NCBI RefSeq assembly: GCF_965201005.1
Contig: NZ_OZ241747.1
Location: 2,790,001-2,854,000 of the forward strand
Direction of reading: 5' to 3'
DNA: 64,000 nucleotides
Source of the DNA: Mucilaginibacter_A sp965201005
Lineage (GTDB): Bacteria; Bacteroidota; Bacteroidia; Sphingobacteriales; Sphingobacteriaceae
Shown: positions 53,155 to 60,570 of the stretch, one piece after another
Numbering within the stretch: position 1 is the first letter of the stretch
Layout of the letters: each line of letters opens with the position of its first letter
Position numbers and translations under genes: made by a program
The notes under the pieces: model-generated
What the model was told of the DNA's origin: nothing
What the model saw: only the letters and a program-made list of their open reading frames with translations
Database searches by the model: none

Positions 53155-53493
53155 TTATACTATATTGTTGTTAACAGATTCTTTATAACTGGTTTCATGT
53201 GCTCTATTCTTCTGTTTGTGCTTCTCTAATTGCTTACGTAAACTTTCAATTGCCAAATCAGTGGCTTCTTCAAAAGTTTTACACTTTTCTTTTGCAAATA
53301 ATTGATTTCCGGGGATCAGTAATTTTATTTCAGAAATCTTATTAGCCTCGTCTTCTACTTTTTCTACCTTTAAATAAACTTCTCCGCTGATGATCTGATC
53401 AAAAAACTGATCCAGCTTGTTTGCTTTTTTCTGAATAAAATCCACCAATTTACTGTCAGCAGTAAAGTGTATTGCCTGAACCGTAATTTTCAT
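53155..53493 (-). CDS. hpf: Ribosome hibernation-promoting factor (HPF/RaiA)
   Basis: Short HPF type, 112 aa: KITVQAIHFTADSKLVDFIQ, KKANKLDQFFDQIISGEVYL and the basic helix TDLAIESLRKQLEKHKQKN. It binds the 30S subunit in stationary phase. It lies 13 bases after the recombinase gene and ends at a strong terminator. Confidence 0.92.
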   Translation of the reverse strand: MKITVQAIHFTADSKLVDFIQKKANKLDQFFDQIISGEVYLKVEKVEDEANKISEIKLLIPGNQLFAKEKCKTFEEATDLAIESLRKQLEKHKQKNRAHETSYKESVNNNIV

Positions 53494-53506
53494 TTTTCCT
53501 CCTTTT

Positions 53507-54385
53507 TTACGCCTTTGGGTGGGCTTGTTTATAAATTAGTTTTAATTTTTCTACCGAATTGTGTGTATAAATCTGCGTTGCACTCAAATTTGCATGGCCT
53601 AAAAGTTCTTTGATAGCGTTTAAATCAGCCCCGTTGTTTAATAAACTGGTTGCGAAAGTATGCCGGAGAATATGCGGGCTTTTTTTATTTTGAGTGGTAA
53701 TATAGCTGAGGTATTTTTGCACAATCCGATAAATTAGCTTCGGGTAAGCATCGCTTCCGGTATGGGTAACGATCAATTTTAAAGAATTGTTATCAAAAAT
53801 CTCACATTTTTTAACAACAAGATACTGTTTAATCAACAATTGCAATTCTCTGTTAAGCGGTACAATCCGCTCCTTACTTCTTTTACCCAGTATTTTTATA
53901 GTGTTTTCATACCAGTTTATATCTGTTTCTTTCAAACTTAATAGTTCGGCTAAACGCAGGCCGGTTCCGAATATAATTTCGATCACTAATTTATCCCGGA
54001 TACCGGCAAAATTTTTTTCAAAAATATCCTGATTGTTTAAAAGGATGCTCACATTTTCTTCACGGATGATAACCGGAAGTTTCTTGCCCAATTTCGGACT
54101 TTGGATTTTGGACATCGGGTTCTCAGAAACCAGATCCTCCCGAACCAGAAATTTAAAGTAAGTTTTAAGTGAAGTGATTTTCCGCTTTACAGAACACGGA
54201 TCAATTTTTTGATCCATCAACTGTACAATCCAGCTTCTGATCAAAAAAACATCGGTAAAAGAAGCATTGCCATTTGCTTCAACGTAACAAAAATACTGCA
54301 GCAAATCTGTTTTATAAGCTGTTAAAGTATTGACAGAGAAGCGTTTTTCGTATCGGATGTAATTATAAAAAAGGTCTAAATGCAT
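53507..54385 (-). CDS. XerC/XerD-type tyrosine recombinase
   Basis: SAM-like N-terminal core-binding domain (LDLFYNYIRYEKRFSVNTLT) and a catalytic domain with Arg in GTGLRLAELLSL, Lys in LGKRSKERIVPLN, HxxR in HILRHTFATSLL, His in LLGHANLSATQIYTH and the nucleophile Tyr of IYTH. Start at ATG 54385 (293 aa); the longer frame to 54433 adds an implausible extension. The hpf and rpsU neighbours are the usual Bacteroidota context, so a dif resolvase is likely, though XerC versus XerD cannot be decided here. An exact word A (54256-54267) encodes NASF. Confidence 0.92.
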   Translation of the reverse strand: MHLDLFYNYIRYEKRFSVNTLTAYKTDLLQYFCYVEANGNASFTDVFLIRSWIVQLMDQKIDPCSVKRKITSLKTYFKFLVREDLVSENPMSKIQSPKLGKKLPVIIREENVSILLNNQDIFEKNFAGIRDKLVIEIIFGTGLRLAELLSLKETDINWYENTIKILGKRSKERIVPLNRELQLLIKQYLVVKKCEIFDNNSLKLIVTHTGSDAYPKLIYRIVQKYLSYITTQNKKSPHILRHTFATSLLNNGADLNAIKELLGHANLSATQIYTHNSVEKLKLIYKQAHPKA

Positions 54386-54462
54386 AAAAACTATTTGCTT
54401 CTTCTTAAAATTGAAGATACAAATAGTTTTCACATCAGCTTCAAAGCAAAAGTTAAAAAAAC

Positions 54463-54654
54463 TTATGCGTTATCTGCAAACATATTTTGCTTGTAAACAG
54501 CGTGTTTAACAACGTTTCTGCGGGTTACAGATCTTTTTTCATATGCCTGGCGACTACGTAATTCTCTTAAAACACCGGTTTTTTCAAACTTTTTCTTGAA
54601 ACGTTTCAGCGCTTTATCTAAAGATTCGCCGTCTTTTACATTAATAATAATCAT
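54463..54654 (-). CDS. rpsU: Ribosomal protein bS21
   Basis: 63 aa: IIINVKDGESLDKALKRFKK, then VLRELRSRQAYEKRSVTRRN. The start is the ATG preceded by AAGGAGGTATTG at about 12-20 bases, one of the few visible Shine-Dalgarno sequences in the window; the frame further upstream reads through that site and is not coding. Confidence 0.95.
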   Translation of the reverse strand: MIIINVKDGESLDKALKRFKKKFEKTGVLRELRSRQAYEKRSVTRRNVVKHAVYKQNMFADNA

Positions 54655-54732
54655 AATTCCTACAATACCTCCTTTCAGGGAAGGCAAAAATACAATAAAA
54701 TTTCAGATTGTAAAATTGAATTATAGGCTTTA

Positions 54733-54744
54733 ATGCTTCTTTTA
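54733..54744. repeat. Word A between rpsU and the HhH gene
   Basis: ATGCTTCTTTTA followed by ATAGGATAAATATGG, a slightly diverged flank. Single copy in a 94-base gap. Confidence 0.7.
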
Positions 54745-54781
54745 ATAGGATAAATATGGTTCTAATTTTAGGATGGTTTCT

Positions 54782-55660
54782 TCATTCAAAATCAACACGT
54801 TTTTTAAATCGCTCGTTGCTTCTAAAATTACCGTGCTGCTTGCGGTATTGAATGATAGCGTTCATCTGCTTAAAACTCAAATAAGGGTTTCGCTTTAAAT
54901 CATCAAAATCACAAGTGTTTATGTTGATTTTTGTAATTTCAGTGGGATTGATTTCTACTTGTTTATAAATTTCCTCGTACTTGATTGAATCCAAACCATA
55001 CACTTCCATTAGTTGTGTTTTACGATAAAAACCGCCTAAACGGTTCCGGTACTTCAAAATCCTGTTCGCAAATGCAGGCCCAATGCCTTTAATCTTTGTT
55101 AGTTGTGCAGAATCAGCCTGATTTAGCTCAACCATAACAGCAGGCTTTGTATGAAAAGCTATAGCTCTGTCCGGAAAATCTTTATTAAAATTACGCTCCG
55201 GTATTACAATATAAGGCGAAAGCCGGGCATAATCTGCTGCCGTTACAGAATATATTTTTTGCAGGTCTTCCTTCTTATAAAACCGTCCGCCTTTTGCTTC
55301 ATAATTCAGGATTACCTTGATTTGCCGTTCGCTTAAGCCAAGTTTTTCCCACATTTCTTCCGGTAAATGGTTTGGGTTGAACTTGAAATATTCAGCCTTT
55401 GATTTTATGCTGCTAAAAGAAGCATTATGTGGATAATTTGCCGGCTTATCCTTTATACCATATTCGGTTTTTTCTATAACTGCCTGATCCAAAATTACTT
55501 GTGCTTCTTTTATCCGGGTAAAATCAACCGCATCCGGCTTTTTGATCAATTGATATACATCCGGCGCAAGCAGTACAGCAAGAATCAGTACAACTAAAAC
55601 AAGCATCCCGTTCCACTCTTTTTTGGTAATTGTAAAGTAGTTTTTAAATACTGATAGCAT
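54782..55660 (-). CDS. ComEA-like helix-hairpin-helix protein, membrane-anchored
   Basis: One N-terminal membrane helix (MLVLVVLILAVLLAPDVYQL) is followed by three helix-hairpin-helix units: PNHLPEEMWEKLGLSERQIK, VELNQADSAQLTKIKGIGPA with FANRILKYRNRLGG, and ININTCDFDDLKRNPYLSFK. This is the ComEA-type DNA-binding fold, here tripled, exposed outside the inner membrane. ComEA binds incoming DNA during natural transformation, so the protein is relevant to the uptake-word hypothesis, although similar proteins occur widely in Bacteroidota with unknown roles. It contains an exact word A (55414-55425) and a near copy (55501-55512). Confidence 0.85.
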   Translation of the reverse strand: MLSVFKNYFTITKKEWNGMLVLVVLILAVLLAPDVYQLIKKPDAVDFTRIKEAQVILDQAVIEKTEYGIKDKPANYPHNASFSSIKSKAEYFKFNPNHLPEEMWEKLGLSERQIKVILNYEAKGGRFYKKEDLQKIYSVTAADYARLSPYIVIPERNFNKDFPDRAIAFHTKPAVMVELNQADSAQLTKIKGIGPAFANRILKYRNRLGGFYRKTQLMEVYGLDSIKYEEIYKQVEINPTEITKININTCDFDDLKRNPYLSFKQMNAIIQYRKQHGNFRSNERFKKRVDFE

Positions 55661-55744
55661 GTAAAAGCGGTTTAGTTTAGAAAGCTAAGCATAATTATAT
55701 GATATTTACTTTTTAAATTGAATATTTAATCAGCGTTATATAGG

Positions 55745-57499
55745 ATGAAAGTAATTACCACAGAAGAATTTGCCAAGGCTACCAAAATTGATAAGCTGAA
55801 AATGCCCGGTCTTGCTGCTTTTTTGATGGAAATTATGAAGATCAACGATGTGAACAAACTGTTTGCACAAGCGCAGCCTAAACAAGGCCCTGAATTTGTG
55901 GATGCCATTTTAGCAGGTATGGGCGTTGAAATAGAATTTGACCCGGCCGAACTGAAAAATATACCAACTTCCGGTGGTTTCGTGGCCATTGCCAACCATC
56001 CTTATGGTGGTGTTGAAGGAATGGTTTTGCTGAAAATTTTGTGCATGGTACGGGCTGATGCAAAACTGATGGCCAACTTTTTGCTCAAAAAAATCCCAAA
56101 CCTAAGTGATTATTTCATAGCGGTAAACCCTTTTGAAAATATTGAGCATTCATCCAGCATCAGCGGAATAAAAAACACGTTGGAATTATTGCGGAACGGC
56201 ACACCGATCGGAATTTTTCCGGCCGGTGAGGTTTCGACTTATAAAATTGAAAACCAGGGGGTTACCGACAGGCAATGGCATCCGGTTGTTGGCAAGCTGA
56301 TTGCAAAAGCCAAAGTTCCAGTAGTACCTATTTATTTTCATGGCAACAACGGTTTGCTTTTTAATTTGCTGAGCTTGATCCATCCAACGCTGAGAACGGC
56401 ATTGCTTCCGGCAGAGTTATTTAACAAAAAAGGGCATAAAATCAAGCTTAGGATCGGGAAGCCAATCCATTTAAGCGAAATTCCGGATGCCGGAAATACA
56501 ACCAAACTACTTAACTTTCTTCGTGCCAAAACCTACGCTTTAGGAACAGGATTGGAAGGAGAAAGAAAAATTTTCAATCCGCGTAACCTTTTCAAAATCA
56601 ACAAAACACCCGAACCTATTGCGTTGCCGATCCCTGCAAATTTAATTGAGCAGGAAGTGGAAACACTGCGAGAAAACTATTCGGTTTGGGTAGAAAAAAA
56701 TTACGAGGTTTACATTGCGCCGCCTTCCCTGCTGCCAAATACACTTAAAGAAATTGGCCGTTTGCGGGAGATTACTTTTCGTGAAGTGGGAGAAGGATCA
56801 AACAAAAGCTCTGACCTGGACGAGTACGATATTTATTATAACCATCTGTTTATCTGGGACATAGAAGCTAAACTAATTGTTGGTGCTTACCGGATTGGCA
56901 AAGGCGACGAGATTTATTACAGCATGGGCAAAAACGGTTTTTACACTGCCGAACTTTTCAAAATTAAAGGTGGGTTTACGCCGGTCTTGAAAAAAAGCTT
57001 AGAGTTAGGCCGGTCTTTTATCCGCAAAGAATACCAGCAAAAACCATTGCCGTTGTTTTTACTTTGGAAAGGGATCCTGAAATATTTGATTGACAATCCG
57101 CGCTACCGATATCTGATCGGGCCGGTAAGCATCAGCAATAGTTTTTCAAAATTTTCTAAATCACTGATTGTAGATTATATCAGCAAAAACCATTTTGACC
57201 ATGAAATGGCGCAGTATGTAAAACCGCGGAAAAAGTTTAAAGTTGATTTTGCCAAAATTGATACAGAGCTTCTTTTAGCAGGTGAAAATTCATTTAAAGT
57301 TCTGGATAATTTGATTTCGGAAGTAGAAAGCCGAAATATGAAAATCCCGGTTTTACTTCGCCAGTACATTTCCCTCAATGCCAAAATTATTTGCTTTAAC
57401 ATTGATCCTAAGTTTTCTGATTGTTTGGATGGCTTTTTGGTTTTAGACCTTGAAAAAGTGCCGCAGGAAATGCTCGAAAAATTAGGCAAAAATTTGTAG
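55745..57499 (+). CDS. Fused PlsC-type acyltransferase and GNAT/hemolysin-type N-acyltransferase
   Basis: The N-terminal half (about 1-275) is a lysophospholipid acyltransferase: IANHPYGGVEGMVLLKILC (a NHP variant of NHxxxxD), then IGIFPAGEVSTYKIENQG and KVPVVPIYFHGNNG. The C-terminal half (about 320-580) resembles OlsB/hemolysin-type acyltransferases: REITFREVGEGSNKSSDLDE, then HLFIWDIEAKLIVGAYRIGK. Together these are the two activities for ornithine or glycine aminolipids (O-acylation and N-acylation), fused in one protein as in OlsF/GlsF-type enzymes. 584 aa. Monocistronic, ending at an inverted word A pair. Which amino acid it acylates is unknown. Confidence 0.83.
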   Translation: MKVITTEEFAKATKIDKLKMPGLAAFLMEIMKINDVNKLFAQAQPKQGPEFVDAILAGMGVEIEFDPAELKNIPTSGGFVAIANHPYGGVEGMVLLKILCMVRADAKLMANFLLKKIPNLSDYFIAVNPFENIEHSSSISGIKNTLELLRNGTPIGIFPAGEVSTYKIENQGVTDRQWHPVVGKLIAKAKVPVVPIYFHGNNGLLFNLLSLIHPTLRTALLPAELFNKKGHKIKLRIGKPIHLSEIPDAGNTTKLLNFLRAKTYALGTGLEGERKIFNPRNLFKINKTPEPIALPIPANLIEQEVETLRENYSVWVEKNYEVYIAPPSLLPNTLKEIGRLREITFREVGEGSNKSSDLDEYDIYYNHLFIWDIEAKLIVGAYRIGKGDEIYYSMGKNGFYTAELFKIKGGFTPVLKKSLELGRSFIRKEYQQKPLPLFLLWKGILKYLIDNPRYRYLIGPVSISNSFSKFSKSLIVDYISKNHFDHEMAQYVKPRKKFKVDFAKIDTELLLAGENSFKVLDNLISEVESRNMKIPVLLRQYISLNAKIICFNIDPKFSDCLDGFLVLDLEKVPQEMLEKLGKNL

Positions 57500-57514
57500 G
57501 ATAATCTATTTGCA

Positions 57515-57558
57515 ATGCTTCTTTTATCAGGCAAAATTTAGGTCGATAAAAGAAGCAT
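57515..57558. repeat. Inverted word A pair between convergent genes
   Basis: ATGCTTCTTTTA (57515-57526) and TAAAAGAAGCAT (57547-57558) are exact complements across 20 bases, TCAGGCAAAATTTAGGTCGA. It fills the 67-base gap between the acyltransferase (+) and the Mpo1-like gene (-), in the position and shape of a bidirectional terminator. Confidence 0.85.
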
Positions 57559-57566
57559 TGTCCGGC

Positions 57567-58067
57567 TTAAAACCTGATCTTTAATTTTTTCAGCATTAAA
57601 CTTAAAATCCAGATCGGGCCAATCCAAATAAAACCAACTTCGATTTTTACAGGATTATTGTTGCTGATTGTTTTATTATACTGATAATGAAGCAGTAAAA
57701 ATAGCAATAAAATCAACCCGAACACTTCTCCCATCAACAGATGATTTGGAATTTGCCTCTCGATAACGGATATCAGATAAGTAAAAATCAGTGCTAAAAA
57801 CAGCATTAAATAAGAAAGCAAAGGCGATAAATTAGAATAATAATAAATACCAATGGCGATTATGAACGAAGCCCAATTGAAAAAACTATTGTACTGACCG
57901 AGGAAACTTAAATGCGGAAAAGGCAATGCCCAGCTTAATCCCAAAATTGCCAAACTGATACCAAGCGCGCAAAACCCTTGTACAATTTTACCGCTTTGCT
58001 TTGGATATTTTTTGTTGTAATAATCCAGGTAAATATCCAACTGCCGTTGCTGGTTTTTTCCGGTCAT
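57567..58067 (-). CDS. Mpo1-like (DUF962) membrane protein
   Basis: The N-terminus RQLDIYLDYYNKKYPKQSGK resembles the DUF962/Mpo1 family (yeast Mpo1 is a 2-hydroxy fatty acid dioxygenase), but the histidines expected there (NxxxHxxxxP) are replaced, so activity is doubtful. Four or five hydrophobic helices follow. The start is the ATG 58067; the in-frame TTG upstream overlaps the rny terminator. Word B (57795-57806) lies inside. Confidence 0.6.
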   Translation of the reverse strand: MTGKNQQRQLDIYLDYYNKKYPKQSGKIVQGFCALGISLAILGLSWALPFPHLSFLGQYNSFFNWASFIIAIGIYYYSNLSPLLSYLMLFLALIFTYLISVIERQIPNHLLMGEVFGLILLLFLLLHYQYNKTISNNNPVKIEVGFIWIGPIWILSLMLKKLKIRF

Positions 58068-58089
58068 GGTCAGAATTTGGTTAATAAAA

Positions 58090-58114
58090 AAAGCGGTGGG
58101 CAACCCATCGCTTT
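58090..58114 (-). terminator. Rho-independent terminator after rny
   Basis: AAAGCGGTGGG and CCCATCGCTTT pair (one G-T mismatch) with a 3-base loop; on the minus strand a T-run follows. 24 bases after the rny stop. Confidence 0.85.
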
Positions 58115-58138
58115 AAAGTTATTTATTTAAGCTGTTTT

Positions 58139-59701
58139 TTATTTTGCAAAAGCCACCGAACGCGTTTCACGGATCACGGTAACTTTGATCTGGCCCGGGT
58201 AAGTCATCTCCGTTTGGATACGATTGGAAATATCAGCAGCCAAAACTTCTGATTGTGCATCTGTAATTTTTTCACTTTCAACCACAACCCGTAATTCGCG
58301 GCCTGCCTGTATGGCAAAAGTTTTTTCAACTCCAGGATAAGACAAAGCCAAAGCTTCCAAATCTTTTAACCTTTTGATGTAGCTTTCTACCACTTCACGC
58401 CTTGCGCCCGGCCTTGCACCAGAAATTGCATCGCAAGCCTGAATGATTGGCGAAATGATTGATGTCATTTCCACTTCATCGTGGTGCGCACCAATAGCGT
58501 TGCAAACTTCCGGGTTTTCTTTATATTTTTCTGCCAGTTGCATCCCCAAAATTGCGTGCGGCAACTCTGGGTTATCATCGGGCACTTTACCAATATCGTG
58601 CAGTAAACCAGCGCGTTTTGCAAGTTTAACGTTCAATCCTAATTCGGCGGCCATAGTTGCGCAGAAATTGGCCACTTCGCGAGAATGTTGTAGCAAATTC
58701 TGGCCGTAAGAAGAACGGTAACGCATCCGGCCAACCATCCGGATCAATTCGGGATGCAAACCATGGATACCTAAATCAATTACGGTACGTTCGCCAATTT
58801 CTACAATTTCTTCTTCAATCTGCTTGCGTGTTTTGGCAACCACTTCTTCAATCCTGGCCGGATGTATCCTGCCATCTGTAACCAAACGATGCATGGCCAA
58901 ACGTGCAATTTCCCTTCTCACGGGATCGAATCCTGAAAGAATAATTGCTTCAGGCGTATCGTCCACAATAATTTCAATACCGGTTGCCGCTTCTAAAGCA
59001 CGGATATTCCGCCCTTCCCTGCCGATAATCCGTCCTTTGATTTCGTCGTTTTCTATGTTGAAAATAGAAACCGTGTTTTCAATCGCACTTTCTGTAGCTG
59101 TGCGCTGAATAGTTTGGATAACTACTTTTTTTGCTTCTTTGGTTGCTGTTAGTTTAGCTTCATCCACAATATCTTTAATCTGGCTCATGGCCTTGGTGCG
59201 TGCTTCTTCACGCAAATTATCCACAAGCTGGTTTTTGGCTTCTTCCGCCGTTAATCCAGCGATAGATTCGAGTTGCTGCACATGCTGCAATTTCAAATGT
59301 TCAACCTCTTCCTGTTTTTTTACGGCAGTTTCTGTTTGCTTTTCCAGGTTTTTGCGGCTGTTTTCCAACTCCTGATCTTTGCGATTGGCATTTTCCAGCT
59401 TTTGATTAAGCGATTGCTCTTTTTGTTTTAAAGAATTTTCACGCTGATTGATAATATTGTTCTTTGCATTTACTTCCTGCTCATGCTCGGATTTTAACTG
59501 CAGAAAATTTTCTTTTGCCTCCAAAAGTTTGTTCTTTTTTAAAATTTCGGCATTGTTTTCTGCATCTTTTAGTATTTTTTTAACTTTAGTTTGCGCCGCA
59601 ACTTCCTGACTGGTAAATAGTTTACGCAATAAGTAGCGGCCAATTACAATGCCAAGCCCAATGCCCAGCAATAACCCGATGATGGTATATAGTACGTCCA
59701 T
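58139..59701 (-). CDS. rny: Ribonuclease Y
   Basis: Membrane-anchored endoribonuclease for mRNA turnover. N-terminal helix (YTIIGLLLGIGLGIVIGRYL), a long coiled coil (about 30-190), a KH domain (IKGRIIGREGRNIRALEAAT) and an HD domain (RAGLLHDIGKVPDDNPELPH). 520 aa, normal. Convergent neighbours and its own terminator indicate a single-gene transcript. Confidence 0.97.
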   Translation of the reverse strand: MDVLYTIIGLLLGIGLGIVIGRYLLRKLFTSQEVAAQTKVKKILKDAENNAEILKKNKLLEAKENFLQLKSEHEQEVNAKNNIINQRENSLKQKEQSLNQKLENANRKDQELENSRKNLEKQTETAVKKQEEVEHLKLQHVQQLESIAGLTAEEAKNQLVDNLREEARTKAMSQIKDIVDEAKLTATKEAKKVVIQTIQRTATESAIENTVSIFNIENDEIKGRIIGREGRNIRALEAATGIEIIVDDTPEAIILSGFDPVRREIARLAMHRLVTDGRIHPARIEEVVAKTRKQIEEEIVEIGERTVIDLGIHGLHPELIRMVGRMRYRSSYGQNLLQHSREVANFCATMAAELGLNVKLAKRAGLLHDIGKVPDDNPELPHAILGMQLAEKYKENPEVCNAIGAHHDEVEMTSIISPIIQACDAISGARPGARREVVESYIKRLKDLEALALSYPGVEKTFAIQAGRELRVVVESEKITDAQSEVLAADISNRIQTEMTYPGQIKVTVIRETRSVAFAK

Positions 59702-59727
59702 TTTGATAATAATTAATTAATATAAAT

Positions 59728-59852
59728 AAAAAAAACCGTTGTCAACTTTAAGTTTTGCAGGTAACGTTATGCAAATGATCTTCAGATGAACCGATGATCA
59801 AATTCAATAATTGGTTACTAAAAACAGCAAAACTTAAACTTAAAAACGGCTA
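59728..59852 (-). ncRNA. ssrS: Candidate 6S RNA downstream of zapA
   Basis: On the minus strand a segment of about 120 bases folds end to end: GCCGTTTTTAAGTTTAAG plus TTTTGC (59850-59827) pairs with GCAAAACTTAAAGTTGAC plus AACGG (59758-59736), leaving a central loop of about 68 bases, then a run of T. A long imperfect rod with an open centre directly after zapA is the classical 6S arrangement; the size suits the Bacteroidota 6S-Flavo type. It could instead be an elaborate terminator for zapA. The loop edge carries a near copy of word B (59819-59830). Confidence 0.5.
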
Positions 59853-59879
59853 CACCTTATGCTTTTTTTACACGATAAA

Positions 59880-60173
59880 TTATGAGTTTGAAAAGAAATC
59901 CGACAGCAGCTTGTCCAACTGATAAACTTTTTCGGTAACTTCCGTATCTTCGATCATTACCTGTTTTTCTGCTTTCAGCGAAGTGGTTGCATAATGCAAA
60001 ACACACATCGAAAGCAAATCCTGTTTATCTTTTACTGCATAATTTTCCTGATAATCCTTGATCCGGTCATTAATCAGTTTGGCTGCCCTGCGTATAATTT
60101 CCTCTTCTTCCATGTTCACCTTTAGCGGGTAAACGCGGTCTGCAATATTTATTTTTATGGAGATATCTCCCAT
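59880..60173 (-). CDS. zapA: Cell division protein ZapA
   Basis: 97 aa: ISIKINIADRVYPLKVNMEE, then EEIIRRAAKLINDRIKDYQE and a C-terminal coiled coil. Stabilises FtsZ filaments. It follows a small coiled-coil gene by 22 bases, and both follow pheT in the same direction. Confidence 0.88.
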   Translation of the reverse strand: MGDISIKINIADRVYPLKVNMEEEEIIRRAAKLINDRIKDYQENYAVKDKQDLLSMCVLHYATTSLKAEKQVMIEDTEVTEKVYQLDKLLSDFFSNS

Positions 60174-60195
60174 TAAGCTACTTTAAATTAAGTCG

Positions 60196-60486
60196 TTACT
60201 TTTTTAGCAACACAATGCACTTATCAATTTCCCGCACAAAATCGTTAATTTTTTGCTTGATATCAAGGCTTTTTTCATTCGTTTCCGAAAAGCTTTTGGC
60301 CAGTTTCAATACACGAAGCTTATCTTCCAGTTCCTTGTTTTTTTCTTTGCCCGATTCCAGCAGCGCATTTAACGATTGGTTTTCAAACTTCAACAATTCA
60401 TTTTCTTCCTGCAAAGCTACACACAAACCAATCAAACGTTCGGTTTTTTCAACAACTTTAACTAATTGCTCGGCAACTACAGACAT
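60196..60486 (-). CDS. Small coiled-coil protein upstream of zapA
   Basis: 96 aa, almost entirely heptad-patterned helix (LVKVVEKTERLIGLCVALQE, then NELLKFENQSLNALLESGKE). No domain is recognised. Its constant place next to zapA in Bacteroidota and its shape suggest a division-related scaffold of ZapB type, by analogy only. Confidence 0.75.
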   Translation of the reverse strand: MSVVAEQLVKVVEKTERLIGLCVALQEENELLKFENQSLNALLESGKEKNKELEDKLRVLKLAKSFSETNEKSLDIKQKINDFVREIDKCIVLLKK

Positions 60487-60570
60487 TTAATTTTGAATAG
60501 TTAAAAAGTTTAAAGTTATCAATTTAGATTAAAAACCACACTTAAATTTGCACAACAAACCGGATAAATG

